A stretch of 64,000 nt of DNA. Source: Paramyrothecium sp. XJ0827. Lineage: Eukaryota > Ascomycota > Sordariomycetes > Hypocreales > Stachybotryaceae. The notes beneath the pieces are model-generated. The model made no database searches. It saw nothing but the letters and a program-made list of their open reading frames with translations, and had not been told where the DNA came from. Every line of letters starts with the position of its first letter. Position 1 is the first letter of the stretch. Below, one piece after another: positions 1-11,229 of the stretch. The position numbers and the translations under genes were made by a program. The DNA lies in the NCBI GenBank assembly GCA_020881915.1, contig JAJFPB010000007.1, positions 2,232,001 to 2,296,000 of the forward strand, read 5' to 3'.

Positions 1-831
1 AGCAAGGGACTGGACAGTAAAGTCTGCGGAGCCCGCGAGAACCAGGAAGTCCGGATTCTCGTGGTCGTATTTCTGCGACAGCTTGCGGGTAGCTGTAGCG
101 ACACGATTCAACTTGCCCGTGTTTCCGCAGGTTAATTTGACGCCAACAATGTTCGGGTGCTGAGCCAGTTTGATAATCACATCTGAGGACAGGTCCAGCC
201 CACCCACTGCACCAGGGAAGTTGTATACGATGAGAGGAATTGGCGAGTTATCCGCAACCTTGGTGAAGTAGTCTAGGATGGTCTTTGAGGATGGTGCATG
301 CAGCGAAGCGTAATACGATGGCGGTAGCACCAGCGCATAGTCACCGCCTGCTTCAAATGCCTCCTTGCAATAGCTGATGGTCTCTCGCGTGCTCTGGCTT
401 CCACACCCAACAATGATCGGCATTTCCGCGAATCCGTGCTCATTCAAGGCAGTTCTAGTTGTTGCAGTCACCAATTGACGCTCTGCATGGGTCAAGTGAA
501 CGGCTTCACCGTTGGAGCCTTGTGTCGCGAGGCCCGTCACACCGGCGCGGGCAAGTCGCACAGCGTGATGTGCGATGGTAGCCGTGTCGACATCTTCTGT
601 CTCAGGGTCAAAGAAACAAACGGTCGGAACATATACGCCGGGCGTCAAGGGACGGGCCTTGCGGAAACCTGCGTCCGCTGACGCATTATCGGAGGAGATG
701 CTGTGTGTCGATTGAGAGTCGGCGGGAGTGAGGTCCCCGTTGCGGAGGCCAGAGCTTTGGCGAAACGGAAATGTCCCTGAGCTTGCAGTAAAGCTCCCGA
801 CTGGAGAGGGTGCATCAACGTGAGGTGCCAT
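1..831 (-). CDS. DapA-family aldolase (dihydrodipicolinate synthase / 4-hydroxy-2-oxoglutarate aldolase-like), 3' end cut by window
   Basis: Class I pyruvate-dependent aldolase of the DHDPS/NAL superfamily. The frame is open without interruption from the ATG at 831 to base 1 (277 codons). The family is about 300-330 residues, so roughly 40-50 C-terminal residues lie outside the window. Visible family marks are GVYVPTVCFF near residue 65, a GSNGEA phosphate/substrate loop, the tyrosine of IVYNFPG at about residue 203, and the Schiff-base lysine in GVKLTCGN at about residue 232. The first ~60 residues are Ser/Thr-rich and not conserved in the family, so a later start is possible, but no better in-frame Met is seen before the barrel begins. 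In fungi this family covers 4-hydroxy-2-oxoglutarate aldolases and the L-threo-3-deoxy-hexulosonate aldolase of galacturonate catabolism. I cannot separate these from sequence alone. True lysine-pathway DHDPS is not expected in fungi. Confidence 0.85.
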   Translation of the reverse strand, partial: MAPHVDAPSPVGSFTASSGTFPFRQSSGLRNGDLTPADSQSTHSISSDNASADAGFRKARPLTPGVYVPTVCFFDPETEDVDTATIAHHAVRLARAGVTGLATQGSNGEAVHLTHAERQLVTATTRTALNEHGFAEMPIIVGCGSQSTRETISYCKEAFEAGGDYALVLPPSYYASLHAPSSKTILDYFTKVADNSPIPLIVYNFPGAVGGLDLSSDVIIKLAQHPNIVGVKLTCGNTGKLNRVATATRKLSQKYDHENPDFLVLAGSADFTVQSLA

Positions 832-1497
832 GACGCGATACGCAAGTGCAGATGACGGTCTAAGGGGGAAGATCACAGCACGCTTATCATCAAGACGTTT
901 TGTGAATCAAGTTACAGATTGCTGACCAGATCCAATGCTGGGGCGAGGAAGTGAGGATGCAAGTGAGGATGTAGGGGATGTTCAGAGTGGTATAGGGATG
1001 TAGTTGAGCGAAAGGAAGGGGTTGATTATGGGCGGATTGAAGGGTTTAAGTAAATCTAGCTTGCAAGCAGTTGCCTCTTCCCTCGATTCTCTTGGTGGAT
1101 CTTGCCATGGAAGCTCAGTGGCGTCGGCGCAGGCTAGCCGGGCCAAATAGCTGGATTCAAGCCATCAGGAGGGATGGTCAAAGGGGGCAATGCATCAATG
1201 AATACCAGTCGGCGGGTCAGGGCCAGATAGACTGTCATGAGAGTCGTCAGGCATGACCAACGAGGATATCTGGCAGGGGTAGTTGTGGTGGCTTTGAGAT
1301 GGGTCCCCACGGCTGCAGGATGCGTCGAGGAACCTTTGCCTTGTTGGTGAGACCAACAAGGGGGGGGGCGTCCGTCATGACCGAAGAATGATGTCCACAC
1401 TTGAGCCTCAGGGCACAGTGCGTGGGAGAAGGGACTTGGCCCTGGCCATGGTGTGGTCCTGGTCCTGATCCTGGTGCATGTTGTCCGGCGTGCCTGA

Positions 1498-1522
1498 GAT
1501 GGGATGGGATGGGATGGATGGG
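1498..1522. repeat. GGGAT microsatellite-like repeat
   Basis: Four near-consecutive GGGAT/GGAT units in non-coding DNA. Confidence 0.6.
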
Positions 1523-1981
1523 AGAGGGAGGTCTGGGGCGTCTCGGGAATAGACATTGGATGTCGTGCGGCGCGGAAGGTTGATTAGACCTTGACGGCAA
1601 CGTGGGGTCAACAGGTGTGGTGGACCAGAGTGTGGGGGTTAGCGTCCTGGCCTCTCGTCGAGAGATGGAATCGCGGGGGAGACGAGATGAGGCGATGCTA
1701 GCTCTGCTGGACCATTGGACCTTACACCCCTTTCCTCTGCACGCTCGGGGTTTTCTGTCCGAGCCTCTCCCCGTTCTTGCTGGTCTCGATCCGAGCCTGT
1801 GTCAAGACTGCGAGCCGTTGACCTCTGCAAAATGTTAACCAGACGATGAATCGAGGCCCAACGTTCTCGCTTCGGCCTGCGTCCGCGATGCAACAAATCC
1901 CTGGAAGCGATCGGTCAGCTTGGACAGGGATTCTCGCAGCCCTTCAGCAAGTTGTGGACTGTGCCTGAAAGGCTGGGACCG

Positions 1982-2001
1982 ACACACACACACACACACA
2001 C
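1982..2001. repeat. (AC)10 microsatellite
   Basis: Uninterrupted dinucleotide AC tract followed by a short C run. It lies in the gene-poor stretch and is probably length-polymorphic. Confidence 0.9.
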
Positions 2002-3855
2002 CCCACTATGGTGTTCTGTGGGGGAGCGAAAACTTCCATCATGTCATCCATCCATTCGGTGTGATGGGGAGGTATGAGGATCTTCCTCGCCCTGGGCTTA
2101 CGCCGCCCGGTCCGCCTGGCTTCTCCTGTTCCACTTTCATGCTTACCTTGAACCTTGGAGGAGGCGCGATGCCTGACGAGCTGCGCTGATGTGTTGTCGC
2201 GCGAGGGCTTGTTGTACCGCGTTCATGGAGTTGCTACGAGGAGGATTGAGGAGCAAGAGGTGGATACCAACCACCAAAAGGCTTTTCAATGTCGATGGGT
2301 GGAGCCCAATACCAATCCCACAGTAAGGAATGCTGTTCTCCAGATGCACATGGCCACGAGGTTGACGCACTGCATGGTCGATAATGACCTCGGGTACCTT
2401 ATTGGCTTGGCTCATGTGTAGTCTCTCCTGGGGGCCATTCGGTAACGGCCTTTGGTTCGTTCTACTCCCTTTCTGGACCCAGCGGACTGCAGTTTCGACC
2501 TCGTGACTCTTTCAAAAGGGCAGTCGCTCCACTGCATCGCGAGACTACGAACTTTTGCCATGCTTGTCCGAGACGAGTCGACTGCGGGCAGGCCGGGGAG
2601 CTGTGAACACATGAGCTTACCACGAGGGGCGGGGTTTCCTCTGGAGTCCCTGGAAGGAGAGCCAACATGAATGCCGGTGCATTCTCGATTCTGTTCAACT
2701 TTGCGCAAAGATGTGGTTTGACGAAACTGAACCGGCGCCGGCGGCATGAGCCCTTCGGGACAATCACATAACCATTCGGCACATAAACATCACATGCAAC
2801 GCCCAAAACAAAAAAAAAAACCCCAGCGGACAAGGCAGTGATGATTTCGATGGAGCACGCAAAGCTGTCATTAATCTGAACCCTGACACTTACAAGGGTC
2901 CTACCCGATTGCTGCTTGTTCAGGCAAGGGATGTGCCTCTGAATTGTAGGGTAACGCTATGACCGACCATGCCTTACTCGGCACCTGTACGGAGGGGAAA
3001 AAAAAGGAAGAAAAAGAAGAAAGAAAGAAAAAAAATCATTCGGAGGAGGATCCCAGGCTGCTTTGTCAATGGCGGTTCCACAAGCGTGGAAGTCGTTGAA
3101 ATCCCGTCATAACCTCTGGAGCGGTCGGAATGATCATGGAATTCAGAGGAGAGCTTGCCGATCACCTGCCTTACACGAAAGCCCAAGACCGGAGTGGAGG
3201 AGGATAAGGCGGGACAGGAGAGGGTGGGGGTGCGCTCCTGGCCAGTCTGCCTTGCCTCAACGTAGGTAAGGTAGGGTAAAGTAGGTACCTTACCTTATAT
3301 TATCATGAAGAAGACGCAACCAACCATGATCCAGAGCTGGATGCATCCAATCCCATCCCATCTCAACCTTGCTAGTGAGAAAACACCCTTACTCACCGAG
3401 TTCGCAACACCGCCTGGCGCCTATCGATCCCCAGGCTGGTGAGGATATCATACCATATGTTGACTTGCTCCGGACAGGCTCGCCACATCACGAGTCAGTC
3501 GGGTTGGGTTGGGTTGGCTTTCGTCAAGGGGCCCTGTTCCAACATTCGTCACGTAAGCAAGCATGTCGGATACCCGTCACGGCAACATGCATGCGGACAT
3601 TTGTGATGATGGCTATATTTACGAGGCCATCGATGCAGCCTGTACCAGTTCTGTGGAACCATCTAAGTACACGCCGCTCCAAGCATACCTTACCTTACCG
3701 TACTGTACCTTACGATGCCCCGGCTCGTCAAAGCCGGCCAAGCTTCAGCTTACACGACACAGTGCGGGATATCATCACACACACGCCCACGCCCACTCCC
3801 CCTTCCCTTTTCCCCATGGCCGCTCACATCTGATTCTTGATCCTGGGATACCTAA

Positions 3856-3880
3856 CCTTGCCTTGCCTTGCCTTGCCTTA
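3856..3880. repeat. (CCTTG)n pentanucleotide repeat
   Basis: Four CCTTG units followed by CCTTA. The same CCTTR theme recurs at 21295-21338 upstream of the Ca2+-ATPase. Confidence 0.8.
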
Positions 3881-6524
3881 ACTCACTTTAGCTGAGGAAC
3901 CCCCACCGAGCTCCTAAGTTCTCACTGCTCTGATACCTGACCCTGCTCTGATTGCTGCACGCTTTGCCAATCCTGACCTGGGCGGCGTCAGCCATTGGCT
4001 CGAGAGTGAGGTTTGCACCCCCAACCTCGTCTCGGCCGCTCACCCTTCTCTCAGCAACATACCGGCATAAGCATACATGTTGGGACTGCGCTCCGCACCA
4101 TGGCCTGCCCAGACACTCCCTAGGTACGTCGCAAACAACCGACACGTCGTCTTGATGCTGTCGTCTGCTGTGTTGAAGCGGACCGGACAATCAGCAGATG
4201 CGTTAGCGGATAGCCCCGCTACCAGTATTGGACTCTCCATCGAGAATGACTGCATCAGTAGTTTTGCTAGTTGCACTACGATGGCCTTGCGATGGCAGGG
4301 AAGACGGACCACAGCAGAGGCGGCGTCTCCGCCGTTACGACACCATCTTCTTTCCACCAGATGGCAAGCCGCAACCATGCCCAACGCCACTCCCATTGTT
4401 CATGCCGGGGAACTCAACCGCCAGCCAAACCAGAACGCTGGAACCCATTCCCTGCAGCTCGGCCCAGGGGTCTTGGCTGGGCCAGAATCTTTCTTCTCCT
4501 CTGGAAGGTGGTGCATCTCCATCGCGCGCTGCAGCACCCTGAAGAGAACTTCCCAAACCAGCAGCATGCATGTATGTGGTGCAAGCCTGCAGGGCAGATC
4601 ATGTAGCCTTGTTCTCGAACAGCCCACACAGCTTGGGAATCATTCTAGTTGAGCCAGTTCGGCCAGAGCGTTCATGCCGAATTGCTCATCAAGCGATGAT
4701 CTGTAAAGAGCCAGGCCGGATCAACACATTCCCATGGTAAAACCCAACGATGCATTTGCCCGAGATTGGAGGAGTTCACTTGTGGACAAACCGTACTTTG
4801 AAAGCACTGACCCAGCTCTTTCCCTGTGACAAATACCCCCCTGATCTCAATAATGACATCGAGAAGATGTCGATTGCTCAAACGGGCGTGCATTACATAT
4901 GCAACCGGTGTGACGCCCATGCCGAAGCCGGATAATGATCTCCTGGGGGGTCAAAACCCTCGTGCTCCATAACTCGTCTCCCTTGTCGCTCATATTCAAG
5001 CTCTGCAGCTTGCGATACAGTTTGGCGTCGAAGAAGTCTAGCTCTTCGAGCCTAGCTTGCCTCTGCGGCGCGGGTTGTGTACGGCACACCCGAACTTTGC
5101 CTGACATTGATTCCAGAATTTTCCAGGCCTTCTCGTGCTGCTGTGTGGAAGACTGCAATTCTAGGTGGCAACCCGTGTCTATTACTACTTCTATCGACCT
5201 ACCTATGTGTACGTGATCCGATCATCGGCCTCACTGAGCTCCAGCAATGATGCTCATCTCAGGCGAGGTAGAGAATGCCACAATTCGAAGGCAAAGAACT
5301 TCGCGCAAGTTTGAGGCTGCTGATGGAATACCTAAACCCACATATCGTACAAGCCAAGCCTCTCATCCAACCCTACCTGTGTACACCTTCATCCGGATAC
5401 GAAGTCGGTTTCCCCAAGCGTTAGGAGCACAGTACAGTACAGTGTCAAGCCTCCAAACAGCTGAAGGCTGCACGCGACACCAAAATGAGTTGATTCCCCG
5501 ATTCAGCCCCTCCCTTACATTACGTACATGCACAAATTACCTGCAGATCATGATCCCCCCCCAGCCAAGAAGTTGGATCAAAGGAGTCATCCAGAGAACA
5601 CAATCGTTCGTCGTATGGACGGAGAAACCGATTCCCCAAGGCCTCCAATGGTCTTGGCTTTAGGCTCACTTGTTGTGTCGACGTGCTGTTGGCCCTCCAT
5701 CAAGCAGGCAGACCTTGATTCAGTACGTAGTACAGACTGCATGTGCTGATAGCCCCCTCCTCATGGGTAGAGAACATGTTCAACCTTGGCCGCCATTCAT
5801 ACGGCTTGTAAGCCCACCCAATAAAGGAAATCGCAGATGTTGTACATTAGTCCTTGCATCCCTAATCCCACGATGTCACGTCGGCGTCAATCTACAGTGT
5901 GTTGCCACGCGAGACAGGTCTCCTGTTCTCTCCTCACGAGAAGCTCCTCGTGTCCGGTAGTTCTATTTGCTTATGCAGACGTCGAGTTGCGGCACGTCAT
6001 GTGGCGGAGACAACAACGCCTGCCGCAGCGCGGCATTTCTCGCCGACCGTTGCCCAACACGGGATCTGACTTCTGAGGGTGGCACAGCATGCGGAAATTC
6101 AATTATATGCCGATATTTGCGGGGTGGCTTGCATGGCTGTTGAGCTGAGGCGTCGATGACCGGGATTTGGCTAAGCATCCCATGTCTTCGTGCATATTCT
6201 CCTCGGTCCTGTGCCTTGCCTGACCAAAATACGGCGACGTAATGCGGGTACAGCGGCGTTGTTAAACATCCATAAGGTAACAAATGTTGCATGTGGTTTC
6301 TCGGGTGTAGTAGACATGGTCATTGCCACAGCTGGCCTCGCACGGTATTTCGGCCCACCAATCATCGGAGTGCTCTTACTCCTGAAGAACGAATTCTCGT
6401 GTGAGACATCGGCGGAGTCTTGTACGGGTTGGGCACTCGTTGGTGCTATTCCATTCCACTAAAATGCATGCTAGACGGGCGACTAATTGAATGTTTACCC
6501 CTTTCCCTTTAAACAAGATATCTC

Positions 6525-8875
6525 TCATACAATGACCAATTCATCATCATCGTCATTCCCAAATGACACCTGGCGCTCCGACAAGTCCACGCCTAAACTC
6601 TCGCGGCCCGCCTCGCGTATGCCCTTCTCGGTTACGAACCGTGTCTTCTTGCGAACAGGCGCAGCTTCCTCTTTATGTAGTTTTTCGCCTTCTTTCATCT
6701 TCGATAGCTTATCCTTCAAGCTACTGCCCCAACCGAAACCGGGTCTACCGACACTGGCTGCAGAGCTTGCTCTTGAAGAGTCCGGCCTCTTCCGCTTGAT
6801 CGGGCTCAGATGGATTGTTCGATCTTTGCTGAAAAGACCGAGGGATTCCGCGGTGGCACGACTCGAGCCCTCTAAACCCTCCGTTGAGGTCTGAGATTGA
6901 CTCGATGGTAAACCACCTGGACCGTTTGCAGTTCGAGAACCAGCTCGCTGCATGTACTCTTTGCCAGCGGCATTGCCGATATTGCCGAGCTTCTTCATAA
7001 TTTCCCGTTCCTTCTCCTTCGCCTCCAAGCCTCTTTTCACAAACTCCGCCCTCTCTTGTCGATGAAGTGGATTAACATCCTTGCCATCAATCAGATCTGC
7101 GGCGCTCATCGACCGCGTGGTAAAGTAGTTGCTTTGTGTAAATTTGTCGTAATGTTTGTTCGATTCAGGTTTATGATCGGCGAACATTTCCCGGGAGCTC
7201 TGCTTGTAACGTTTCTCACCGGAGAAGCCGAAGGAGTTGGTATTTACCTCTACCCGTGTCGCGCGTCGCTTTCGCAATGCTTCATTCGAGTGGAACTCAC
7301 AGAACTGGGTTTTCTTCTTGTTGACCCAGGCCCCGCACAATGATCCGTCCTTCTTCATGGACTCACAGAATCCCAAATCGCGGGCTGTACCGATTTCAAG
7401 GATAGTATCGGCATCGGAATTGATAACCAGACTGAACCGCCCAGTGTCTTGGCGGCCTGGCGGAGGAGGCATAATATTCGGGTTGAGGATGGCAACAACA
7501 GTGCCTTCCGAGAGTTTCCAGAACCTATTGAACCCCGTGTTGAACAAGAACAATTCCAACTCGAAGTCGAGATCCACTAGTGTCATGACCATGTACTTTC
7601 CTCGGTCTTCGGCTGGCGCGCCATTTTTTCCTGCTACTGGTTTGTGCGATCTCGGCTCGGACTTCTTAGCAATAATGGCAAATACCACAATGTTCTGTTC
7701 GAGATCGGGGAGGGCAAAGTCCGGGGCCTTTACGACTTTCAGAAGATCTTTGACGGAAAATGCCTTTGTATTTGATATGTGCCGAGTAAGAACAAGATGC
7801 GGAAGTATGCGACGAGAGAGATGGAAAGTAGAGTAGGGCTCGAAAGAAGCAGATGCGTCAGTGCCGTTGGCATCCGCGGCACCATCGGCTTTTTTCAAGG
7901 CAGACTTGGAATCCTTGGTATCTTCAGAGACCTGGTTTTGTACTCGCGATGTTGGCAAGGCCATGCTGCGCGAGGAGCCAGTGGTTCTGGCGTGCGACAT
8001 GATGTCTTCTCGTGAGAAAGAGGGAGCTGACAACGGCTCATTTGGGATCTCGACAGCACTTGATTTGTACTTTTCCATTTCAGCCTGGCCAATACCGAAG
8101 GCATTCGTCCTGACTTGTTGGATCCTCTTCTGCCTCTCCGCTCGTGACAATTCCTCGGTTCTCACTGAAGCTAGCCTTTCATTGAAACTCTGAGGACGTG
8201 AAAGGGCTCCGGGATCACCGCTCGCAGCAGCAGTACCGGATTGCCGGGGCAGGTTTTCTTCTCGCCCCGATTGGGGACGTTTGAAGCTGGGGGCTCGTTT
8301 CAAAGAGACGTCTTTTGCCGTAAGGCCTTTGTCGATTCCTAACAGTACCCTGCTCGGAGATTTTTGCACCTGGGGTGCTTGAAGTTTCCGAACTGGTGAC
8401 GCAGGGACCTCTACCGGTGGCCGAGCAGAGGATCTGCCACCATTCATGATTTCGCCTGTCGTGGTGGAGGCGGATGTCGCTTTTCGATTTCCAGCCTGAC
8501 CCGCTGCATCTTTTGCGTCCCATATTTCGAGCTCGCCCGATTTAGCAGCAGCTGCTGCCGATTTGGCGTTTTGCAACTTCTTCAATTTCAGGCGGGCTTG
8601 TATGGCTTGGAGTTTGAGCTGAAGAGTCTCCTCGTCGTCGTCATCGCTAATGTCTTGCCGCGGCGAACGGCGGTTGGTTCTGGATGCCCTTGACGGCGAC
8701 GGGGAAGGTGATGTTTGTTCGAGCATCTGCTTATATCTTTCGCGTCCTTTCGGTGTACTCAACAGAGCTTCGCGTGGTGATCGGGGAGGCCATTGTGGCT
8801 CAGTGTTCGAATGAGCTTGTGGACCGTCAGTCTCAACTAGGGTGCAGGTAATAGGCAGTGGCTACCTGAAGACAT
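6525..8875 (-). CDS. MCM10: DNA replication initiation factor Mcm10
   Basis: Scaffold that links the CMG helicase to DNA polymerase alpha and single-stranded DNA at replication forks. The main open frame runs from 8836 to the stop at 6525. An OB-fold region lies at about residues 355-480 (YMVMTLVDLDFELELFLF, FWKLSEGTVVAILNP). It is followed at once by the Mcm10 CCCH zinc finger: Cys, Cys, Cys and His of CESM..GSLC..TQFCEFH at about residues 494-519. Both are diagnostic of the family. The N-terminus is acidic and disordered with a short coiled coil (LQLKLQAIQARLKLKKLQ). The PPRSPREALLSTP block just upstream of the usual frame start appears conserved in fungal Mcm10, so coding should extend to at least about 8790. 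There is no in-frame ATG before a TAG at about 8864. The only simple solution is ATG at 8875 with a ten-base exon (8866-8875) and a 29-nt GT-AG gap (8837-8865), giving 773 residues. That intron is unusually short and the 5' end is unsure. The TTG at 8762 is not a credible start. Confidence 0.93.
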
Positions 8876-9192
8876 GGCTATTTGCGATTGCCAAGCTGCG
8901 CGGAAACCTAATGGACCTCAGTGGTCGGATAGCACAATGTGGCATATCGATGGTCTAAACCATGCCTCGAAGGAGGCCGAGGCGGTCTGCGTGATTCGTC
9001 TACATGCGGCGTGATACTGTGATCGCTACTGGAGCCGCGAGCCTCAAAATGACATGGCGGAGGACTTGAGGTAAAATTGCTAGGTTATGCTGCCTCGGAT
9101 TGTTATCAGAGTTGATGCTGCTTGGGTGATAAGATCTTAGCGCATCGGGAGTGAAACCTGGTGCCGGCACATAAGGACAAGGACACCTGATG

Positions 9193-9519
9193 AAGGCTCA
9201 AAAGCGCACCGACTTTTCTGAGAAACGCACGCACCTTTTACTTAAATAGGAAAGATATTAGCTATTACTTTTCTACTAATATTGTTCTATCATAATGCTT
9301 TATTTCTCTATTGAACTTCTGATTATTTTTAGAATTTAACCTGATTAAAGTCTAATATCAGTAAAATGAAACAATTTTATAATTCAAGTAAAATAAGTTT
9401 ATAATTCAAATAAAAGTATAACCCATCATACTAAACTCGTCCATATTAGTAGAGGCACTTTTCCTATTTAAGCGAAAGGCGTGTCTGATTGTTAGAAAAG
9501 TAGGTGCATGTTTGAAGCT
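9193..9519. mobile_element. AT-rich miniature element with ~48-bp terminal inverted repeats (family 1)
   Basis: The left arm (about 9203-9253) and the reverse complement of the right arm (about 9462-9512) align over about 48 bases with a few mismatches and one gap. They share GCACC-ACTTTTCT near the outside and CTTAAATAGGAAA inside. The interior (9254-9461) is strongly AT-rich with no open frame, as expected of a non-autonomous MITE decayed by C-to-T mutation. Weaker similarity continues outward to AAG..TCAAA on both sides, so the true ends may be near 9193 and 9519. No clear target duplication could be fixed. The inverted repeat is unrelated to that of the three elements at 27.6, 53.5 and 63.3 kb. 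Confidence 0.7.
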
Positions 9520-9520
9520 T

Positions 9521-9572
9521 CGACGCCTGGTCTCGCGACGCGTTTTCCGTCGCGTTAAAGTACAAGACGCGT
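9521..9572. promoter_or_regulatory. MluI cell-cycle box cluster (MBF-type sites)
   Basis: Two exact ACGCGT sites at 9538-9543 and 9567-9572, plus CGACGCC, TCGCGAC and GTCGCGTT in the same 50 bases. ACGCGT is the established binding core of the MBF/Mbp1-Swi6 factor that drives G1/S genes in yeasts and other fungi. The site lies between MCM10 and RNH202, both S-phase genes, which supports a regulatory role. Binding itself is inferred. Confidence 0.6.
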
Positions 9573-9839
9573 AAATGTGTCGACCTTCCCTTAAGGTGGA
9601 GCATGGATGCACTCTGTCAACGAAAGTCACCGTGCTCGGAACCAATTCACGAATGCTTCCCATAACCACCTTGACAAGTTGTCTTTCTTTTCAGGAGTTG
9701 TGCAATTGAGTCATTGAGTGCTTCCCTCAGCTCTAATTTCGCTACGTCCTTTTCAGTTTTAATTTGCACCTGATCGGAACGTCCACTCGGTACCAGTACT
9801 CGCATACCTGCCTTACCTTCATATACCTTATCTTTTGCA

Positions 9840-11132
9840 ATGCCTCGGACAAGATCCACGAAGGGGATGCCTTCGGAAGAAGCGCAAGCTCCCACGTCAG
9901 GCTCGAAGTCAGCAATCGCACTTGCGCCGCAAGTTGAGAACCCGCCTGTTATCTTTATCCTCCCAAAGCGCGCCACGGCCGACGCCCAGATAGTCAGCCT
10001 TCCTCACCCCCGACACTCACGACCTTCCCGGTATCTGGCGTGCCCGGAGACGGGCTTCTACGAATTCACAAAAACATGCACTTCCAAATCGAATCCCCGA
10101 AGCTGGCTGGTTGAACCGGCAGTAAAATCGTCGAGTCAGGCAGCCCCAAATGCACCCAGCGAAACCAAGGCACAGGTGACGGCGGGAGCTGAACTCTACA
10201 TTGCTACGACAATCGATCCCGTCTTCCTACTTTTGCCTGCTCTTGCCGACTCGCAGCAGACGAAACACTCAGAGACCCGCAAGCGCCTCTTCCTCTCTTC
10301 TGACGACTATTTCGATAAACTTCCCGAGACCTCCTCTCATTTGCGTGATGTCTTGCAACATAAAAACCTACGAGCCTTGTTAGAGGCGAGAATGAGCGTT
10401 GTCTGCGATGTGGTGGAAGCCGGAGATGAAAACATGTTCCGTCTCAATGAGAAAAAGCTTGCTTCCGCGGTCCTGGACAAGGCGAAGAAGTGTAGCAAAA
10501 ATGGCTTGCCATCAAGCATGGAGTCCAAATTTGTTAGAAAACCCCTGGAGGCACCAATTGCTATCAAGCAAAAGGCCTTCATAATCACGGAGTCGCAGGT
10601 AGTGGACGAATGCGTCACCGACGCATCAACACCTCAAACTGAGGCAACCGACTCTCAATCCTCAGCTACGACAGTTGAGAGCGTGACCACAGCAGCGAAG
10701 TCTATTACAGAGGTTTCAGCGGAAACAGAGACAATCACTCGCATGATCGAGCCTACACCAGAGATTGTTGATCTCCAGCGACTGCGCGTTGCGCTCGATT
10801 ACATCTGCTCGTCGTACATCTCGCCTTCTCTTGCAAGACAGGTGCGAGACAACATCACTGACCAGAACTCGGGACTGGTAGATTTTTCACCTCTAGATGA
10901 TTATCTCACCAAACTTGCGGCTCTGCGGGTGGAGGCTTTCGCCGAAAGGCCTGTCGATTTCAGTCAACGAAAGCGAGGCCGCGAAGAAGAAGACGATGAA
11001 CAGCTTGAAAAGAAGAGGAAACTCGAAGAAGAGAAGAAAAAGAAAGCCAAGGAGAGCAAGAGTGTCAAAGACCTCAAGAAAGTCGACACAAGCGGAATGA
11101 AGAAACTGAGCCATTTCTTCAAGAAGAAATAA
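9840..11132 (+). CDS. RNH202: Ribonuclease H2 subunit B
   Basis: Non-catalytic subunit of the trimeric RNase H2, which removes ribonucleotides from genomic DNA and RNA of R-loops. It is a single exon of 430 residues. The N-terminal half carries the triple-barrel type region with FILPKRAT, GFYEFTK and the signature AELYIATTIDPVFLLLPAL at about residues 115-135. This is followed by the helical part YFDKLPE...LRDVLQHKNLRALLEARMSVVCDVVE. After a Thr/Ser-rich linker comes a second helical block at about residues 310-365 (LRVALDYICSSYISPSLARQV). The Lys/Glu-rich tail ends in SGMKKLSHFFKKK. Met420, Leu423, Phe426 and Phe427 form a PCNA-interacting (PIP-box-like) motif, as in human RNASEH2B. The ATG at 9840 is followed by a basic N-terminus, and no upstream in-frame Met is needed. 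The gene is divergent from MCM10 with MluI boxes about 270 bp upstream. Confidence 0.92.
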   Translation: MPRTRSTKGMPSEEAQAPTSGSKSAIALAPQVENPPVIFILPKRATADAQIVSLPHPRHSRPSRYLACPETGFYEFTKTCTSKSNPRSWLVEPAVKSSSQAAPNAPSETKAQVTAGAELYIATTIDPVFLLLPALADSQQTKHSETRKRLFLSSDDYFDKLPETSSHLRDVLQHKNLRALLEARMSVVCDVVEAGDENMFRLNEKKLASAVLDKAKKCSKNGLPSSMESKFVRKPLEAPIAIKQKAFIITESQVVDECVTDASTPQTEATDSQSSATTVESVTTAAKSITEVSAETETITRMIEPTPEIVDLQRLRVALDYICSSYISPSLARQVRDNITDQNSGLVDFSPLDDYLTKLAALRVEAFAERPVDFSQRKRGREEEDDEQLEKKRKLEEEKKKKAKESKSVKDLKKVDTSGMKKLSHFFKKK

Positions 11133-11229
11133 ATTCCAAGTACTTCTTGATCGGGTATCTCCAACGCTTAAGGTGAAGCAACTAATATGACATGGTGGTG
11201 ATGATCGAGGAATAAAGAGTGCCCTGACT

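Larger units (their letters stand above)
832..6524. other. Gene-poor stretch, 5.7 kb
   Basis: No convincing gene. Open frames are short (under 200 codons), overlap on both strands and carry no recognisable domain. The longest, 4077-4652 (+), has the Arg/Ser/His-rich composition of chance frames. A minus-strand frame at 4847-5158 looks slightly more protein-like and is treated as a finding. The stretch holds simple repeats (GGGAT near 1498-1522, AC at 1982-2001, A/G-rich at about 2998-3040, CCTTG at 3856-3880). It presumably also contains the upstream region of the aldolase and the 3' flank of MCM10. Several runs of TACCTTACC type (3240-3300, 3680-3720) resemble promoter-proximal pyrimidine motifs common in Hypocreales. 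Confidence 0.6.
8876..9839. other. Divergent MCM10/RNH202 intergenic region
   Basis: Shared upstream region of two replication-linked genes transcribed apart. It holds an AT-rich element with long inverted repeats (about 9193-9519), directly followed by a cluster of MluI boxes (9521-9572). Nothing else was recognised. The MluI boxes lie about 270 bp from the RNH202 start and about 700 bp from the MCM10 start. Confidence 0.6.
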
